This document shows, one piece after another, positions 33,026-41,636 of a stretch of DNA of 64,000 nt. Source of the DNA: JAVZJR01 sp037447235 (GTDB lineage: Archaea; Micrarchaeota; Micrarchaeia; Anstonellales; Bilamarchaeaceae); contig JBBIHC010000002.1 in assembly GCA_037447235.1 (NCBI GenBank), positions 1 to 64,000 on the forward strand, written 5' to 3'. The notes beneath the pieces were generated by a model. The model saw nothing but the letters and a program-made list of their open reading frames with translations. It was not told where the DNA came from and searched no databases. Position numbers and translations under genes: made by a program. The first letter of the stretch is position 1, and every line of letters starts with the position of its first letter.

Positions 33026-34621
33026 ATGGAGACTTTTACTGACAGCGAGAAAGCGGTACTTTCAAAGTTCGTCAGTAATGCCGAAAGGGATGTTTTCGTG
33101 CTCAAGAACCTTCCTGAAGTCGTGAAGGGCGCGCTTTTCTCAAGATACAGCAGAAGCACGAAGAGCCTGAGAAGGCTTCTGCTTGACGAATTTTTGGGCA
33201 ACAGGGACCTTAACGTGGGATGCCGCCAGGGAACGGCAGAAGAGGATTTTGTGCTCACGAAAAAGGCAGAGGAATTTTACGACCGCGTCCTGGTCGGATT
33301 CGGCGATGATTCGGTTGCCGAGCTCGGCGGCGCCCATATAGCGCTTGAAAACATTTCCATCCTCGCAACCAAGGCGATTGAAGACAGCCGCATCGGCATT
33401 TCGCCTCTGGAAAAATCCACGCGCTATGTTTATTTTGATAAGAAGGTTAATGGAAAGTGGTTGTACTATGAAGAACCGCTCCTTATGAAAGAGATGCCTG
33501 AAAGCTACGCCGCAGCCTGCGAAAAATGTTTTGAGACATACGCCGCGCTCATACCAAAAGTCGCAAAATACGTCTCTGAAAGGCTGGAGAGAAAAGAGCT
33601 GAGCGAGCGGGCTTATGAGGCGGTCGTCCGGGCGAAGACCTGCGACATATTGCGCGGCATTCTGCCTGCCGCCACGCTCACCAACGTCGGCTTGTTCGGC
33701 AACGGCAGGGCCTTTGAGTACCTGATAACAAAACTGTACGCGAGCGGGCTTGCCGAGCTTGAGGGGCTCGGAAAAGCGATGGAAGCCGAATTGAGGACAA
33801 CCATCCCTTCTTTCGTGAAGCGTGCCGGCGAGAAGCATGGCAAAGAGATGCAGGAGTATATAAAAAGCGCATCGCTGGCTGCCGCTTCCCTTGCGCCGCA
33901 GGATTCTTCAGCAACACAGAAAGCAGTCCAACTTGTTGATTTCGATCCAGACGCATACGCCAAAGTGGTTGCGGCAATTCTTTATCCGCACAGCCGCATC
34001 CAGCTTTCTGAACTTGAGGAGCGCGTCCGGAAGATGAGCAAGGAAGAGATTAAGCGGGTGATAAGCGAGCATCTTGGGCAAAGAATGAACCGCAGGCAAA
34101 GGCCCGGGAGGGGGTTTGAGCGCGTTTATTACACATTTGAGATATGCACCAATTTCGGCGCCTACCGGGACCTTCACAGGCACCGCATACTCAGCCAGCA
34201 GAGGCAGATGCTCTCAACCAGGCTTGGCTATGATATGCCGCCGGAAGTGGTTGAAGCAGGCTATCAATCTGATTTCGCGGACGCGATGGAAACCGCGAGG
34301 ATCAGCCATGAGGAAATCGCGGCCCGTTATCCAAAGCAGGCGCAATATGTTGTGCCTCTTGCTTACCGCCTGCGATGGATGGTTACGATGAATGCGCGCG
34401 AGGCTTATCACCTCTGCGAGATAAGAAGCACCCAGCACGGGCATCGCGATTACAGGCGCGTGGCCCAGGAGATATATTTTGAAATAAAGAGAGTCCATCC
34501 GCTTATCGCTGAGAAGATGATTGTTGACCTGAACGAGTATGACTTTGAACGGCTGGAATCCGAGAAAAAAATAGACAGGAAAATAGAGGAGATAAAGAAA
34601 AAGTACGGCGAAAAGGGCTGA
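33026..34621 (+). CDS. thyX: Tandem-domain ThyX-like thymidylate synthase
   Basis: 531 residues, twice the usual 220-250. The N-terminal half (about 30-270) carries a diverged copy: FSRYSRSTKSLRRLLLDEF, DDSVAELGGAHIALENIS and PLEKSTRYVYF. The C-terminal half (about 345-515) carries GAYRDLHRHRILSQQRQ and STRLGYDMPPEV, a variant of the ThyX signature RHRxxSxNexSxR, and later AYHLCEIRSTQHGHRDYRR. ThyX uses FAD and methylenetetrahydrofolate to make dTMP. The long tandem form is known from some archaea and candidate bacteria. A strong GGAGG lies at 33014-33018. No thyA in the window. Confidence 0.88.
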   Translation: METFTDSEKAVLSKFVSNAERDVFVLKNLPEVVKGALFSRYSRSTKSLRRLLLDEFLGNRDLNVGCRQGTAEEDFVLTKKAEEFYDRVLVGFGDDSVAELGGAHIALENISILATKAIEDSRIGISPLEKSTRYVYFDKKVNGKWLYYEEPLLMKEMPESYAAACEKCFETYAALIPKVAKYVSERLERKELSERAYEAVVRAKTCDILRGILPAATLTNVGLFGNGRAFEYLITKLYASGLAELEGLGKAMEAELRTTIPSFVKRAGEKHGKEMQEYIKSASLAAASLAPQDSSATQKAVQLVDFDPDAYAKVVAAILYPHSRIQLSELEERVRKMSKEEIKRVISEHLGQRMNRRQRPGRGFERVYYTFEICTNFGAYRDLHRHRILSQQRQMLSTRLGYDMPPEVVEAGYQSDFADAMETARISHEEIAARYPKQAQYVVPLAYRLRWMVTMNAREAYHLCEIRSTQHGHRDYRRVAQEIYFEIKRVHPLIAEKMIVDLNEYDFERLESEKKIDRKIEEIKKKYGEKG

Positions 34622-34625
34622 TTAC

Positions 34626-35540
34626 TTGGCAAGCGGCCGAATTGTTTACATAACCGGCGCGACCGGGCGTCTTGGCAGATATGTTTATAATTACCTCTCA
34701 GGAAAGATGGAAGTCGTTCCGCTGGTGCGCAGGCCTTCGGGCTTGAAAAACGAGGTCGTTTCTGATTTTTCACCAGATTCGCTCACAAACATCCTCAGGA
34801 ATGCAGGAGCCATAATACATCTTGCAGGCTCTGTGAAGACATATGACAGAAAGGATTTATGGGAAAAAAATGTCGAATTGACGCGAAAAATTGCGGATGC
34901 CGCGCCAAAAAATGCGAAGATTATACTGGCAAGCTCAATTTCGGTTTATGGGAAGGAATTGCTGAAAAAGCCGGCAGACGAAACCACCCCAATAAGGCCA
35001 GACAGCGATTATGCGCGCTCAAAATACGAGGCAGAAAAAATAGTTTCTTCGCACCCCAACAATGTCATTCTCAGGATAGGCACAGTATACGGTCCTTTTG
35101 AGGATTACAAGGCAGTGCTTCGGAAAATAAAAGAAGGAAAGATGTTCATAATCGGAAGCGGCAACAATGCCATCCCGTTTGTTTATGCCGGTGATGTTGC
35201 AAAAGCCTTTCTGCCTGCGCTGAAGAAAAAAGGCGTTTATAACATCGTCGGACAACCAGTGACTCAAAAAGAGGTTTATGAAATTGCCGCGCGCGAACTG
35301 GGCGTAAGGCCGCCAGAGAAAAGAGTGCCTTTCTTCCTTGCTTATGCGCTGGCGGCGGCAAATGAAAAAATCGCTCTTTTGAAAGGAGAGAGGTGCGGCA
35401 TAACGGCAGAGCATATCGCGGTCCTTTATTTTGACAGGCCTTTCGACTGCCGCAAAGCTGAAAAAGAGCTTGGCTTCTCGCCGCTCAAGGCCGCCGATGG
35501 AATAAAAAAGGTCGTAAGCCGGCTCAGGCAGGGCTTATAG
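34626..35540 (+). CDS. NAD-dependent epimerase/dehydratase, extended SDR
   Basis: 304 residues. Rossmann motif TGATGRLGRY (about 10-19), active-site S at ASSISVYG (near 104) and YARSK (about 128-132) give the Ser-Tyr-Lys set. PFVYAGDVAKAF lies in the usual place for the substrate domain. Family members epimerise, dehydrate or reduce nucleotide sugars, or act on hydroxysteroid-like substrates; the target is not clear. TTG start at 34626, four nt after thyX. The spacing suggests co-transcription with thyX. Firm on family, open on substrate. Confidence 0.88.
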   Translation: MASGRIVYITGATGRLGRYVYNYLSGKMEVVPLVRRPSGLKNEVVSDFSPDSLTNILRNAGAIIHLAGSVKTYDRKDLWEKNVELTRKIADAAPKNAKIILASSISVYGKELLKKPADETTPIRPDSDYARSKYEAEKIVSSHPNNVILRIGTVYGPFEDYKAVLRKIKEGKMFIIGSGNNAIPFVYAGDVAKAFLPALKKKGVYNIVGQPVTQKEVYEIAARELGVRPPEKRVPFFLAYALAAANEKIALLKGERCGITAEHIAVLYFDRPFDCRKAEKELGFSPLKAADGIKKVVSRLRQGL

Positions 35541-35560
35541 CCTGTTTTGCCAGCGGATTT

Positions 35561-35587
35561 CTACAAAAATATTTGTAGATACAAATA
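35561..35587. promoter_or_regulatory. Overlapping inverted repeats at the riboflavin-operon promoter
   Basis: CTACAAA (35561-35567) pairs with TTTGTAG (35572-35578), and TATTTGTA (35570-35577) pairs with TACAAATA (35580-35587). Three TACAAA half-sites alternate in orientation and overlap the AAATAAATAT box. A repressor such as the archaeal riboflavin regulator RbkR is a candidate, but I see no proof of identity. Confidence 0.6.
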
Positions 35588-35606
35588 AATATGTAATCTG
35601 CCATAT

Positions 35607-36263
35607 ATGCTTATGCATTCAGCCAATGTTGAGAAAGCGGCGGAGGCCCTCAAGAGAGGAAGTTTCCTGGTTATGTACGACGGCGACGAGCGGGAAGGCG
35701 AAGCAGATCTTCTCTTTCACGCGGCATTTGCCACCCACGACAAAATAGAAATGATGAGAAAAGAGGCCGGGGGCCTGATGTGCGTCGCGCTTGGAAGCAA
35801 AGAGGCAGAAAGGCTGAAACTGCCGTTTTATACTGATTTGCTGCGAACGGCCGGCTTTGGCGATATTGCCTGCCGAAGGACTGCCTACGGCGATGAGCCA
35901 GCGTTTTCGCTTTCGGTGAATCACAGGCAGACATACACCGGCATAACCGATCAGGACAGGGCATTCACCATCAGGGAGCTGTGCACCGTTCTCCAAAGCG
36001 GCGCGCCATACGAGAATTTTGTTAAGAATTTTTATTCTCCCGGCCATGTTTTCCTTCTCAGAAGCCGCACTCTTGAGAAAAGACACGGGCATACCGAGCT
36101 GGCTACAGCGCTTGCCGAAAAGGCGGGCATTACTGCCGCCGTTGTCCTGTGCGAAATGCTTGGCGAGAGAAAGGCCATGAAAAAGGAGGATGCGGCTTCC
36201 TATGCGAAAAGAAACAACCTGATTTTTATCGAAGGCAAAGAAATTTTGGGGGCGGTGCTGTGA
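35607..36263 (+). CDS. ribB: 3,4-dihydroxy-2-butanone 4-phosphate synthase
   Basis: Converts ribulose 5-phosphate to the four-carbon riboflavin precursor plus formate. 218 residues. DDEREGEADLLFHA-type loop is present as GDEREGEADLLF (near 26-37), then EAGGLMCVAL (near 54) and TDQDRAFTIREL (near 115) and HGHTELATALAEKAG with the catalytic His-Glu pair (near 155). Leaderless or near-leaderless: ATG at 35607 or 35613. Stop overlaps the next start by four nt. First gene of the ribB, ribC-ribH, ribA operon. The family is unmistakable. Confidence 0.95.
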   Translation: MLMHSANVEKAAEALKRGSFLVMYDGDEREGEADLLFHAAFATHDKIEMMRKEAGGLMCVALGSKEAERLKLPFYTDLLRTAGFGDIACRRTAYGDEPAFSLSVNHRQTYTGITDQDRAFTIRELCTVLQSGAPYENFVKNFYSPGHVFLLRSRTLEKRHGHTELATALAEKAGITAAVVLCEMLGERKAMKKEDAASYAKRNNLIFIEGKEILGAVL

Positions 36264-37147
36264 AAATTGCAGTTGTTGACACGATGTTTTCAAGGGTAAA
36301 TATGGGGCAGATTGCCCTGGACGAGCTTAAGAAGAATTATCCTGATGTCGAGGTTATAAGGACGACTGTTCCCGGCATAAAGGACCTTCCGGTTGAATGC
36401 AAAAGGCTTCTTGACGCCGGCTGCGACATCGCGCTTGCGCTTGGGATGGTTGGCGGCGCGCCGGTTGATGCGGTTTGCGCGCACGAGGCATCGCTGGGAA
36501 TACAACAGGCAAAGCTCATGACAGGCAAGCACATTATTGAGGTTTTTGTGCACGAAAACGAGGCTTGGAGCGAAGACGGGTTTTTTTCAATATGCGAAAA
36601 CAGGACGAGAAAGCACGTTCATAACGCGATCTGGCTTGCTTCCTCGCCGGAGAAACTTGTTGAGAATGCGGGGAAAGGCGTTCGGCAGGGAAAGGAGGAC
36701 GAGGGACCGATAATTCCGGGAAAAAGAAAAAAGATAAGGCTCGGCATCGTGGTCGCTTCTTTCAACAGCGAGATAACCGGGGAGATGCTTGAAGCGGCAA
36801 AGAAAAGCGCGGAAGAGTTTGATGCGGCAGTAGCCGCGGTGATTCCGGTCAGAGGGAGTTTTGAGATTCCACTCGCAGCAAAGAAACTGCTTATGGAAAA
36901 AGACATAGACTGCGTTGCGGTTCTGGGGGCGGTCGTGAAGGGGGAGACAGCACACGACGAAGTCATAGTGAAAACGATAGCCGCAAGGCTTAGCGCCCTT
37001 TCGCTTGAAATGAGAAAACCGATAGGATTTGGCGTGATAGGGCACGACGCCGGCTGGGAGGAGGCAGAGGAGCGCGCGGCGGAATACGCAAAGCGCGCAG
37101 TTGAGGCGGCGGTGGAGCTAACCGAGGTGCTTAAAGGCTATGGTTGA
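36260..37147 (+). CDS. ribC-ribH: Fused riboflavin synthase (archaeal RibC) and lumazine synthase (RibH)
   Basis: About 295 residues. Residues 1-150 match archaeal riboflavin synthase: KIAVVDTMFSRVNMG, TVPGIKDLPVECKRLL, GMVGGAPVDAVCAHEAS and ITGKH-like ending. After a basic linker GKRKK (near 154), residues 158-295 match 6,7-dimethyl-8-ribityllumazine synthase: LGIVVASFNSEITGEM, IPVRGSFEIPLAAKKL, GAVVKGETAHDEVI and the late GHDAGWEEAEERA. The two are paralogues, separate genes elsewhere. Start is GTG at 36260 with GGTG upstream; overlaps ribB by four nt. The fusion joins the last two steps of riboflavin synthesis. Confidence 0.93.
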   Translation: MKIAVVDTMFSRVNMGQIALDELKKNYPDVEVIRTTVPGIKDLPVECKRLLDAGCDIALALGMVGGAPVDAVCAHEASLGIQQAKLMTGKHIIEVFVHENEAWSEDGFFSICENRTRKHVHNAIWLASSPEKLVENAGKGVRQGKEDEGPIIPGKRKKIRLGIVVASFNSEITGEMLEAAKKSAEEFDAAVAAVIPVRGSFEIPLAAKKLLMEKDIDCVAVLGAVVKGETAHDEVIVKTIAARLSALSLEMRKPIGFGVIGHDAGWEEAEERAAEYAKRAVEAAVELTEVLKGYG

Positions 37148-37808
37148 ATTTTATTCAAAAGCGAAGCTGCCTACCCGTTATGGCGATTTTGACATTTATG
37201 TTTTCCGGGACAATTCCCTGGAGCACACGGTACTCTTCAAGGAATACCGCGATTTGCCAGTTTTGGTCCGCGTGCATTCAAAATGCCTGACCGGCGATTC
37301 GTTCAGTTCGCTCAGGTGCGACTGCGGCTTTCAGTTTGGGCAGGCAATGTCTGCCATCTCGCAGGTTGGCGGCTTGCTCATCTACCTGGACCAGGAGGGA
37401 AGGGGCATCGGGCTTGCGAACAAGATAAAGGCGTATGCTTTGCAGGACAAAGGGTACGACACCGCAGACGCCAATCTTATGCTGGGTTTTGGCATTGACG
37501 AAAGAAATTATGCGCCTGCCGCATCAATACTGGAATTCTTTAAGATAAGGACACTTGCCCTCCTGACGAACAACCCGGCGAAGATAGAGGCGCTGAGAAA
37601 AGACGGATTTGAGGTCCATCGCATTCCAATCGCCAGCGGCATAAACAGCCACAACGCCGACTATCTGAAGACAAAAAAGCAAAAAATGGGGCATGACCTT
37701 GTTTGCGGCGATTGCGAAATCCGGGCGCGCTATCGCGAGATTGTGAAAAAATTCGCCCGCCGCGCCGCAAGCAAAAGGCTCAATCCACCGAAACCACAAA
37801 TTCGTTGA
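37140..37808 (+). CDS. ribA: GTP cyclohydrolase II
   Basis: Opens GTP for riboflavin synthesis. 222 residues. VRVHSKCLTGDSFSSLRCDCG (46-66 region) carries the zinc-binding cysteines, YLDQEGRGIGLANKI follows and the ANLMLGFGIDERNY and LLTNNPAKIEAL segments complete the active site. This is the bacterial-type enzyme (RibA), not the archaeal GTP cyclohydrolase III, so lateral origin is possible. Overlaps the fused gene by eight nt. The C-terminal 30 residues are basic, and the 3' end overlaps the convergent ACT gene by 29 nt. Firm on family. Confidence 0.94.
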   Translation: MVEFYSKAKLPTRYGDFDIYVFRDNSLEHTVLFKEYRDLPVLVRVHSKCLTGDSFSSLRCDCGFQFGQAMSAISQVGGLLIYLDQEGRGIGLANKIKAYALQDKGYDTADANLMLGFGIDERNYAPAASILEFFKIRTLALLTNNPAKIEALRKDGFEVHRIPIASGINSHNADYLKTKKQKMGHDLVCGDCEIRARYREIVKKFARRAASKRLNPPKPQIR

Positions 37809-38178
37809 GAAGCCTGAACGCTTTTCTTGGTTTGTCAACGAGTATCGTGGCAAGACCGGCATTCTCTCCGCAGCCTATCAGCCGCAATTGCCTGAGTTTT
37901 ATCCGCTCCTCATTGAGCCTGTTTTTTATGTAGTCTATTCTTTTTATGTAATCAGGAATCTGGAGGACTATCGCTTCCCTGTCTATAACCTCAAACCCGT
38001 TTTTGGCAAGCACTTCCTTGGTTTTGTGCGCGTCCCGGACTGCCATGACTATGGCAGTCTTGCCGCCTGCCGCCTCTATGGTTATGTTTTGCACCCTTAT
38101 CCCTTCCTTGCTGAGAATGTAGGAAATGTCGGTTAACAACCCTGGTTTTTCATCTGCCAGTATCGCTACTGTTTGCAT
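37780..38178 (-). CDS. ACT-domain protein
   Basis: 132 residues from the ATG at 38178, preferred over an upstream start that would overlap the neighbouring gene. Residues 1-60 and about 70-130 look like two ACT-type beta-alpha-beta-beta-alpha-beta units: QTVAILADEKPGLLTDISYIL and IRVQNITIEAAGG in the first, a shorter one in the second. ACT domains bind amino acids or small ligands and regulate enzymes. Placed 10 nt after an unknown gene on the same strand. Converges on ribA. Confidence 0.8.
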   Translation of the reverse strand: MQTVAILADEKPGLLTDISYILSKEGIRVQNITIEAAGGKTAIVMAVRDAHKTKEVLAKNGFEVIDREAIVLQIPDYIKRIDYIKNRLNEERIKLRQLRLIGCGENAGLATILVDKPRKAFRLLNEFVVSVD

Positions 38179-38188
38179 GCTATCCCTC

Positions 38189-38530
38189 TTACAGATATCT
38201 TCTGATGTCCTCCGAAATGGAGTCAAGGATCTGGTATGTCCTATAGCCCTCCGTCGTTCCAAGCATTGCGGATTTTATCTTGGCCTGGTTTATCAGCCGG
38301 ACGACATCTATCTTCTCGTTAGGGCTCAATGAAACCCCGGAAAGGAGAACATCCCTCAGCTTTATTGCCACCTCAACTATGTTTTCCTGCCTTTGACCGA
38401 AGTCGTCGTTGCCCAAAAACGCCATGACCTCAAACCTGCTTCTCGCCTTAGCGAAGTCATCTTTTAACGCATCAATATTGAATTTTGCCTTGTTTGAAAA
38501 TATGCCAAGCACACAAACCATCTTAACCAC
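38189..38530 (-). CDS. Small hypothetical protein, operon partner of ACT-domain gene
   Basis: 113 residues, mostly helical: NIDALKDDFAKARSRFEVM, a central helix QENIVEVAIKLRDVLL and a C-terminal helix. No recognised family. Start at 38530 sits at the edge of an AT-rich divergent promoter region. The ACT-domain gene begins 10 nt after its stop, so they are co-transcribed. Confidence 0.7.
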   Translation of the reverse strand: MVKMVCVLGIFSNKAKFNIDALKDDFAKARSRFEVMAFLGNDDFGQRQENIVEVAIKLRDVLLSGVSLSPNEKIDVVRLINQAKIKSAMLGTTEGYRTYQILDSISEDIRRYL

Positions 38531-38699
38531 CCCATTTATACTTATGTATGTGTGGTATTTATATATTTCGCCAAATAATATGTGAAATATTACATTTTTT
38601 TTGTATTTTTTTGTATTTTTTTTACCTTAATCAGCGACGGACATATATTTTATTATAAAACACAATATCCAACGACGATGAAGACGCGGCCGGGGCGGG

Positions 38700-38725
38700 T
38701 AATGCTCCGGCATAATGCTCCGGCA
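38700..38725 (+). repeat. Two 13-nt direct repeats upstream of secF
   Basis: TAATGCTCCGGCA occurs twice in tandem (38700-38712, 38713-38725), in the 228-nt gap between divergent genes. The gap otherwise contains A/T runs with TATTATAAAA at about 38651-38660. Confidence 0.7.
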
Positions 38726-38758
38726 ATAACACAGCCTTAAAAACCTTTTTGACAAAAG

Positions 38759-39883
38759 ATGTACAAGACAGCTTCTATAGGTCAGATTATGAACTTTCCT
38801 AACATATATTCCATAAAGGACTATCGGTTGTTGGCCATCGCCCCGCTGGTCCTTCTGACATTGGCAATTTTCTTTATACCGAATGTGAGGCTTGGCGTTG
38901 AATTCAGTGGCGGTACCCTGGTATCGCTTGAGCTGGACGAAAGGATAAGCGACATCGCGGGCTTGAAAGCGGCTCTTGAAGCAGACGGCCTAAAGGCCGA
39001 AGTAAGGGTCTATGAGGCTGCATCTGGTCAAAAAGCAGAAATCGAATTGCCCCAGAGCGAGGTGCTTATAGAGGCGGAAAAACTAAGGGGCGATTTTGAC
39101 AAGATCCTGCCGCTTGCCAGCGAGCTGGAAGTGGCGGCAGAGCAGAACTCTTCAAGGAAAGACGAATACCTGCTGAAATACTCCGAGGCTGAAAAAATAG
39201 TCAAGGGCATGTATGCGCTGGCGAAAATGGACTACGCGCCTTCCAACAAGACCAGCGTGAACGAGCTTGACAGAAAAATAGGCAGGGCGTATTCCGAGGT
39301 ATACTCAAATTACGAGAAGTCGATAATCGGCCCGATAAACAAGAACATAGAATACCGGACCATCTCGGTCAGGACAGTAAGCCCGTTGCTAAGTTCGAGT
39401 TTCATAGACACCGCCCTGAAGGTTGCGCTTGTGTCGGCAGTCCTCTCTTCCCTGTTCGTTTTGCTGTTTTTCCGCTCCTTTGTCCCGAGCCTTGCGGTCA
39501 TAATCGGCGCGCTGTGCGACATCGTGATGGCTCTTGGCGCGATGGGCTTCTTCGGAATACCGCTGACTCTCCCATCCTTCGCGGCACTGCTGATGCTTGT
39601 CGGCTTCTCTCTTGACACTGATGTACTTCTTACCATGAGAATGCTTAAACAGAAAGGAGACCCCAGGGGAAAGGCGCACGATGCCATGAAAACCGGGCTG
39701 ACGATGAGCACGATGGCGATCGTATCTTTCGGCGTTCTCTTCATCCTGGCCAGCATCACCCACATAAGCACTTATTATGAGATAGCATCGGTTGCGCTCG
39801 CCGGGCTGGTAGGCGACATGTTCGCGACATGGGGGATAAACGCAGTCATACTTCTCTGGTATCTGGAGCACAAGAGGGAATGA
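38759..39883 (+). CDS. secF: Protein-export membrane protein SecF
   Basis: 374 residues with six membrane helices and an external domain (about 45-220). Marker sequences: GVEFSGGTLVSLEL after helix 1, RTVSPLLSSSFIDTALK before helix 2, GFSLDTDVLLTMRML in helix 4/5. SecF works with SecD at the translocon, using ion gradients to help protein export in cells. ATG at 38759, with 38789 as alternative. secD follows at once (one base between). Firm assignment. Confidence 0.96.
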   Translation: MYKTASIGQIMNFPNIYSIKDYRLLAIAPLVLLTLAIFFIPNVRLGVEFSGGTLVSLELDERISDIAGLKAALEADGLKAEVRVYEAASGQKAEIELPQSEVLIEAEKLRGDFDKILPLASELEVAAEQNSSRKDEYLLKYSEAEKIVKGMYALAKMDYAPSNKTSVNELDRKIGRAYSEVYSNYEKSIIGPINKNIEYRTISVRTVSPLLSSSFIDTALKVALVSAVLSSLFVLLFFRSFVPSLAVIIGALCDIVMALGAMGFFGIPLTLPSFAALLMLVGFSLDTDVLLTMRMLKQKGDPRGKAHDAMKTGLTMSTMAIVSFGVLFILASITHISTYYEIASVALAGLVGDMFATWGINAVILLWYLEHKRE

Positions 39884-39884
39884 G

Positions 39885-41606
39885 ATGGACATTTTCAAGG
39901 ACCACAAGTTTTTGTTTTTGCTCGCCATTTTCGCGCTTTTTGCAGGCGCCATTGCCTACTGGGCTTCATATTCTGGCATACTCCAGATATTCGGCATAAT
40001 CGTCTTCGGCTCCTTTTCCCTCCTCTGGAAGGAAAAGCGCATCAAGATAGCAGGCCTTGTTTTTCTCCTGCTGCTCAGTTTAATAAATATCGGCCTGAAC
40101 GGCCTGAAGTTCGGCATAGATTTTAACGGCGGCACGAGAATTCCGGTTCTTCTGGAAAGGGCAGTCGATGACGAAACCATGGCAAAAATGATTTCCATAA
40201 TAAAAGAGAGAGCCAGCGCATTCAGCCTGTCAGAGGTCAAGGTAAGGGCGATAGGAAACAACCAGATAAATGTTGAGATTCCAAGCAGCGACGAAGAGCG
40301 CATAAAAACCGTTGAGGATATCCTGTCGCACAAGGGCGTCTATTGGGGCGTAATTGACGGCAGGATAGCAATAAGCGGCGAGCACATATTCGCAAAATCA
40401 ATAGGCCCGATGGATGCAAACTCGCTCTTGCGCAGCGGCGCTGACTGGGGCGTAAGCTTTATGGTTGACCGCGAAGGCGCGGAGATGTTCGCAAGGGCGG
40501 CAAAAGGAAAGGCAGACTATCCGGTGTACATGTTTCTTGACAGGCCCGCAGACGCGGATTTGTTTTATACCCGCAGCGAGCTTCGCTCGGCGATGCTTGA
40601 AGATTCCGGCGAAAGGGAAACGCTGGGCGCATTGCGAAACGCGCTTAAGCTTGACGAGGGGCGGGACATAGGAGTTTATGTTCTTGACGATGTTTTCAAC
40701 GAAACCAACATCAGCATTGCGCCCAGGACAAACGCCACGCTCGCACTGATAAGCAGGAATGCTTCAGCGGATTACAAACAACGGCTTGAGGGGCTCGGAT
40801 ATGTGGTCAAGGAATTTGACGACACTTCAATCAGGCCGTCTTTCATACGCACCGCCACCGCCGTGCTGGTCGTGGATAAGCTTGAGGCGGTCGGGCTTCT
40901 TTCAGCACCGCTCTTGAACGTGGGCCTGGCAGGCGGGATTCCGGCGTATAATTTTGCGATAACCGGCAGCGTGGGCAATCTGAGCGGGACTGCCAAGGCG
41001 GAGGCAGCAAAGGAAAAAATGCGCTATATGGAGTCAATATTGAAAGGGGGCTCTTTGCCTGTTGGCATATCCCTGGGCTCGCGGACAACAATTCCTGCCA
41101 TGCTCGGCAAGGAATTCCTGAACCTCAGCCTTATCGGCATCATCGCGTCCCTTGTCGCGATTTCAATTCTTGTCGGGCTTCGTTACAGGAATGTGCGGGC
41201 AACCCTTCCCATAATCATAATAAGCCTTGCCGAATTTGTGATACTGCTGTCAATCCTTGGCTCATTTACCATTGATTTGGCAGCCATTGCAGGCATCCTT
41301 GCCGCGATAGGCGTCGGGATAGATGCGCAGATAGTCATCACTGATGAATTGCTGAAAAAGGACAATCGAGGCGTTGAAGAAAAAACCGAACACGCATTCG
41401 CGATAATAAAAACAAATGTCATCGTCGCCAGCCTTTCCATGCTTCCGCTTCTGTTCTCCAAGGTGATCTCAGGCGTCGTGGTGGTTGAGATTCTCGGTTT
41501 TGCGATTTCAACAATACTCGGCGCGCTTCTTGGCTATCTTCTCTCCAGGCCGGCTTATGCCGCAATCGTGGAATACATTCTTGGCACGGAAGAACACGAA
41601 ATTTAG
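39885..41606 (+). CDS. secD: Protein-export membrane protein SecD
   Basis: 573 residues. Three short helices near the N-terminus instead of one (about 8-30, 30-46, 55-72) precede FGIDFNGGTRIPVLL. A large external P1 domain (about 85-380) is followed by the SecD five-helix block with AAIGVGIDAQIVITDELL near 480 and the closing helices. Translationally coupled to secF. The order secF-secD is common in archaea. Extra N-terminal helices are a point of interest but within archaeal variation. Firm assignment. Confidence 0.95.
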   Translation: MDIFKDHKFLFLLAIFALFAGAIAYWASYSGILQIFGIIVFGSFSLLWKEKRIKIAGLVFLLLLSLINIGLNGLKFGIDFNGGTRIPVLLERAVDDETMAKMISIIKERASAFSLSEVKVRAIGNNQINVEIPSSDEERIKTVEDILSHKGVYWGVIDGRIAISGEHIFAKSIGPMDANSLLRSGADWGVSFMVDREGAEMFARAAKGKADYPVYMFLDRPADADLFYTRSELRSAMLEDSGERETLGALRNALKLDEGRDIGVYVLDDVFNETNISIAPRTNATLALISRNASADYKQRLEGLGYVVKEFDDTSIRPSFIRTATAVLVVDKLEAVGLLSAPLLNVGLAGGIPAYNFAITGSVGNLSGTAKAEAAKEKMRYMESILKGGSLPVGISLGSRTTIPAMLGKEFLNLSLIGIIASLVAISILVGLRYRNVRATLPIIIISLAEFVILLSILGSFTIDLAAIAGILAAIGVGIDAQIVITDELLKKDNRGVEEKTEHAFAIIKTNVIVASLSMLPLLFSKVISGVVVVEILGFAISTILGALLGYLLSRPAYAAIVEYILGTEEHEI

Positions 41607-41636
41607 TAGAAGATATAAAAAGTAGGTGTTGTGTTT

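Noticed and set aside
38531..38758. Small gene in the gap before secF
   Set aside because: The A/T runs and two 13-nt repeats give no frame with a start signal. It is better read as a divergent promoter region.
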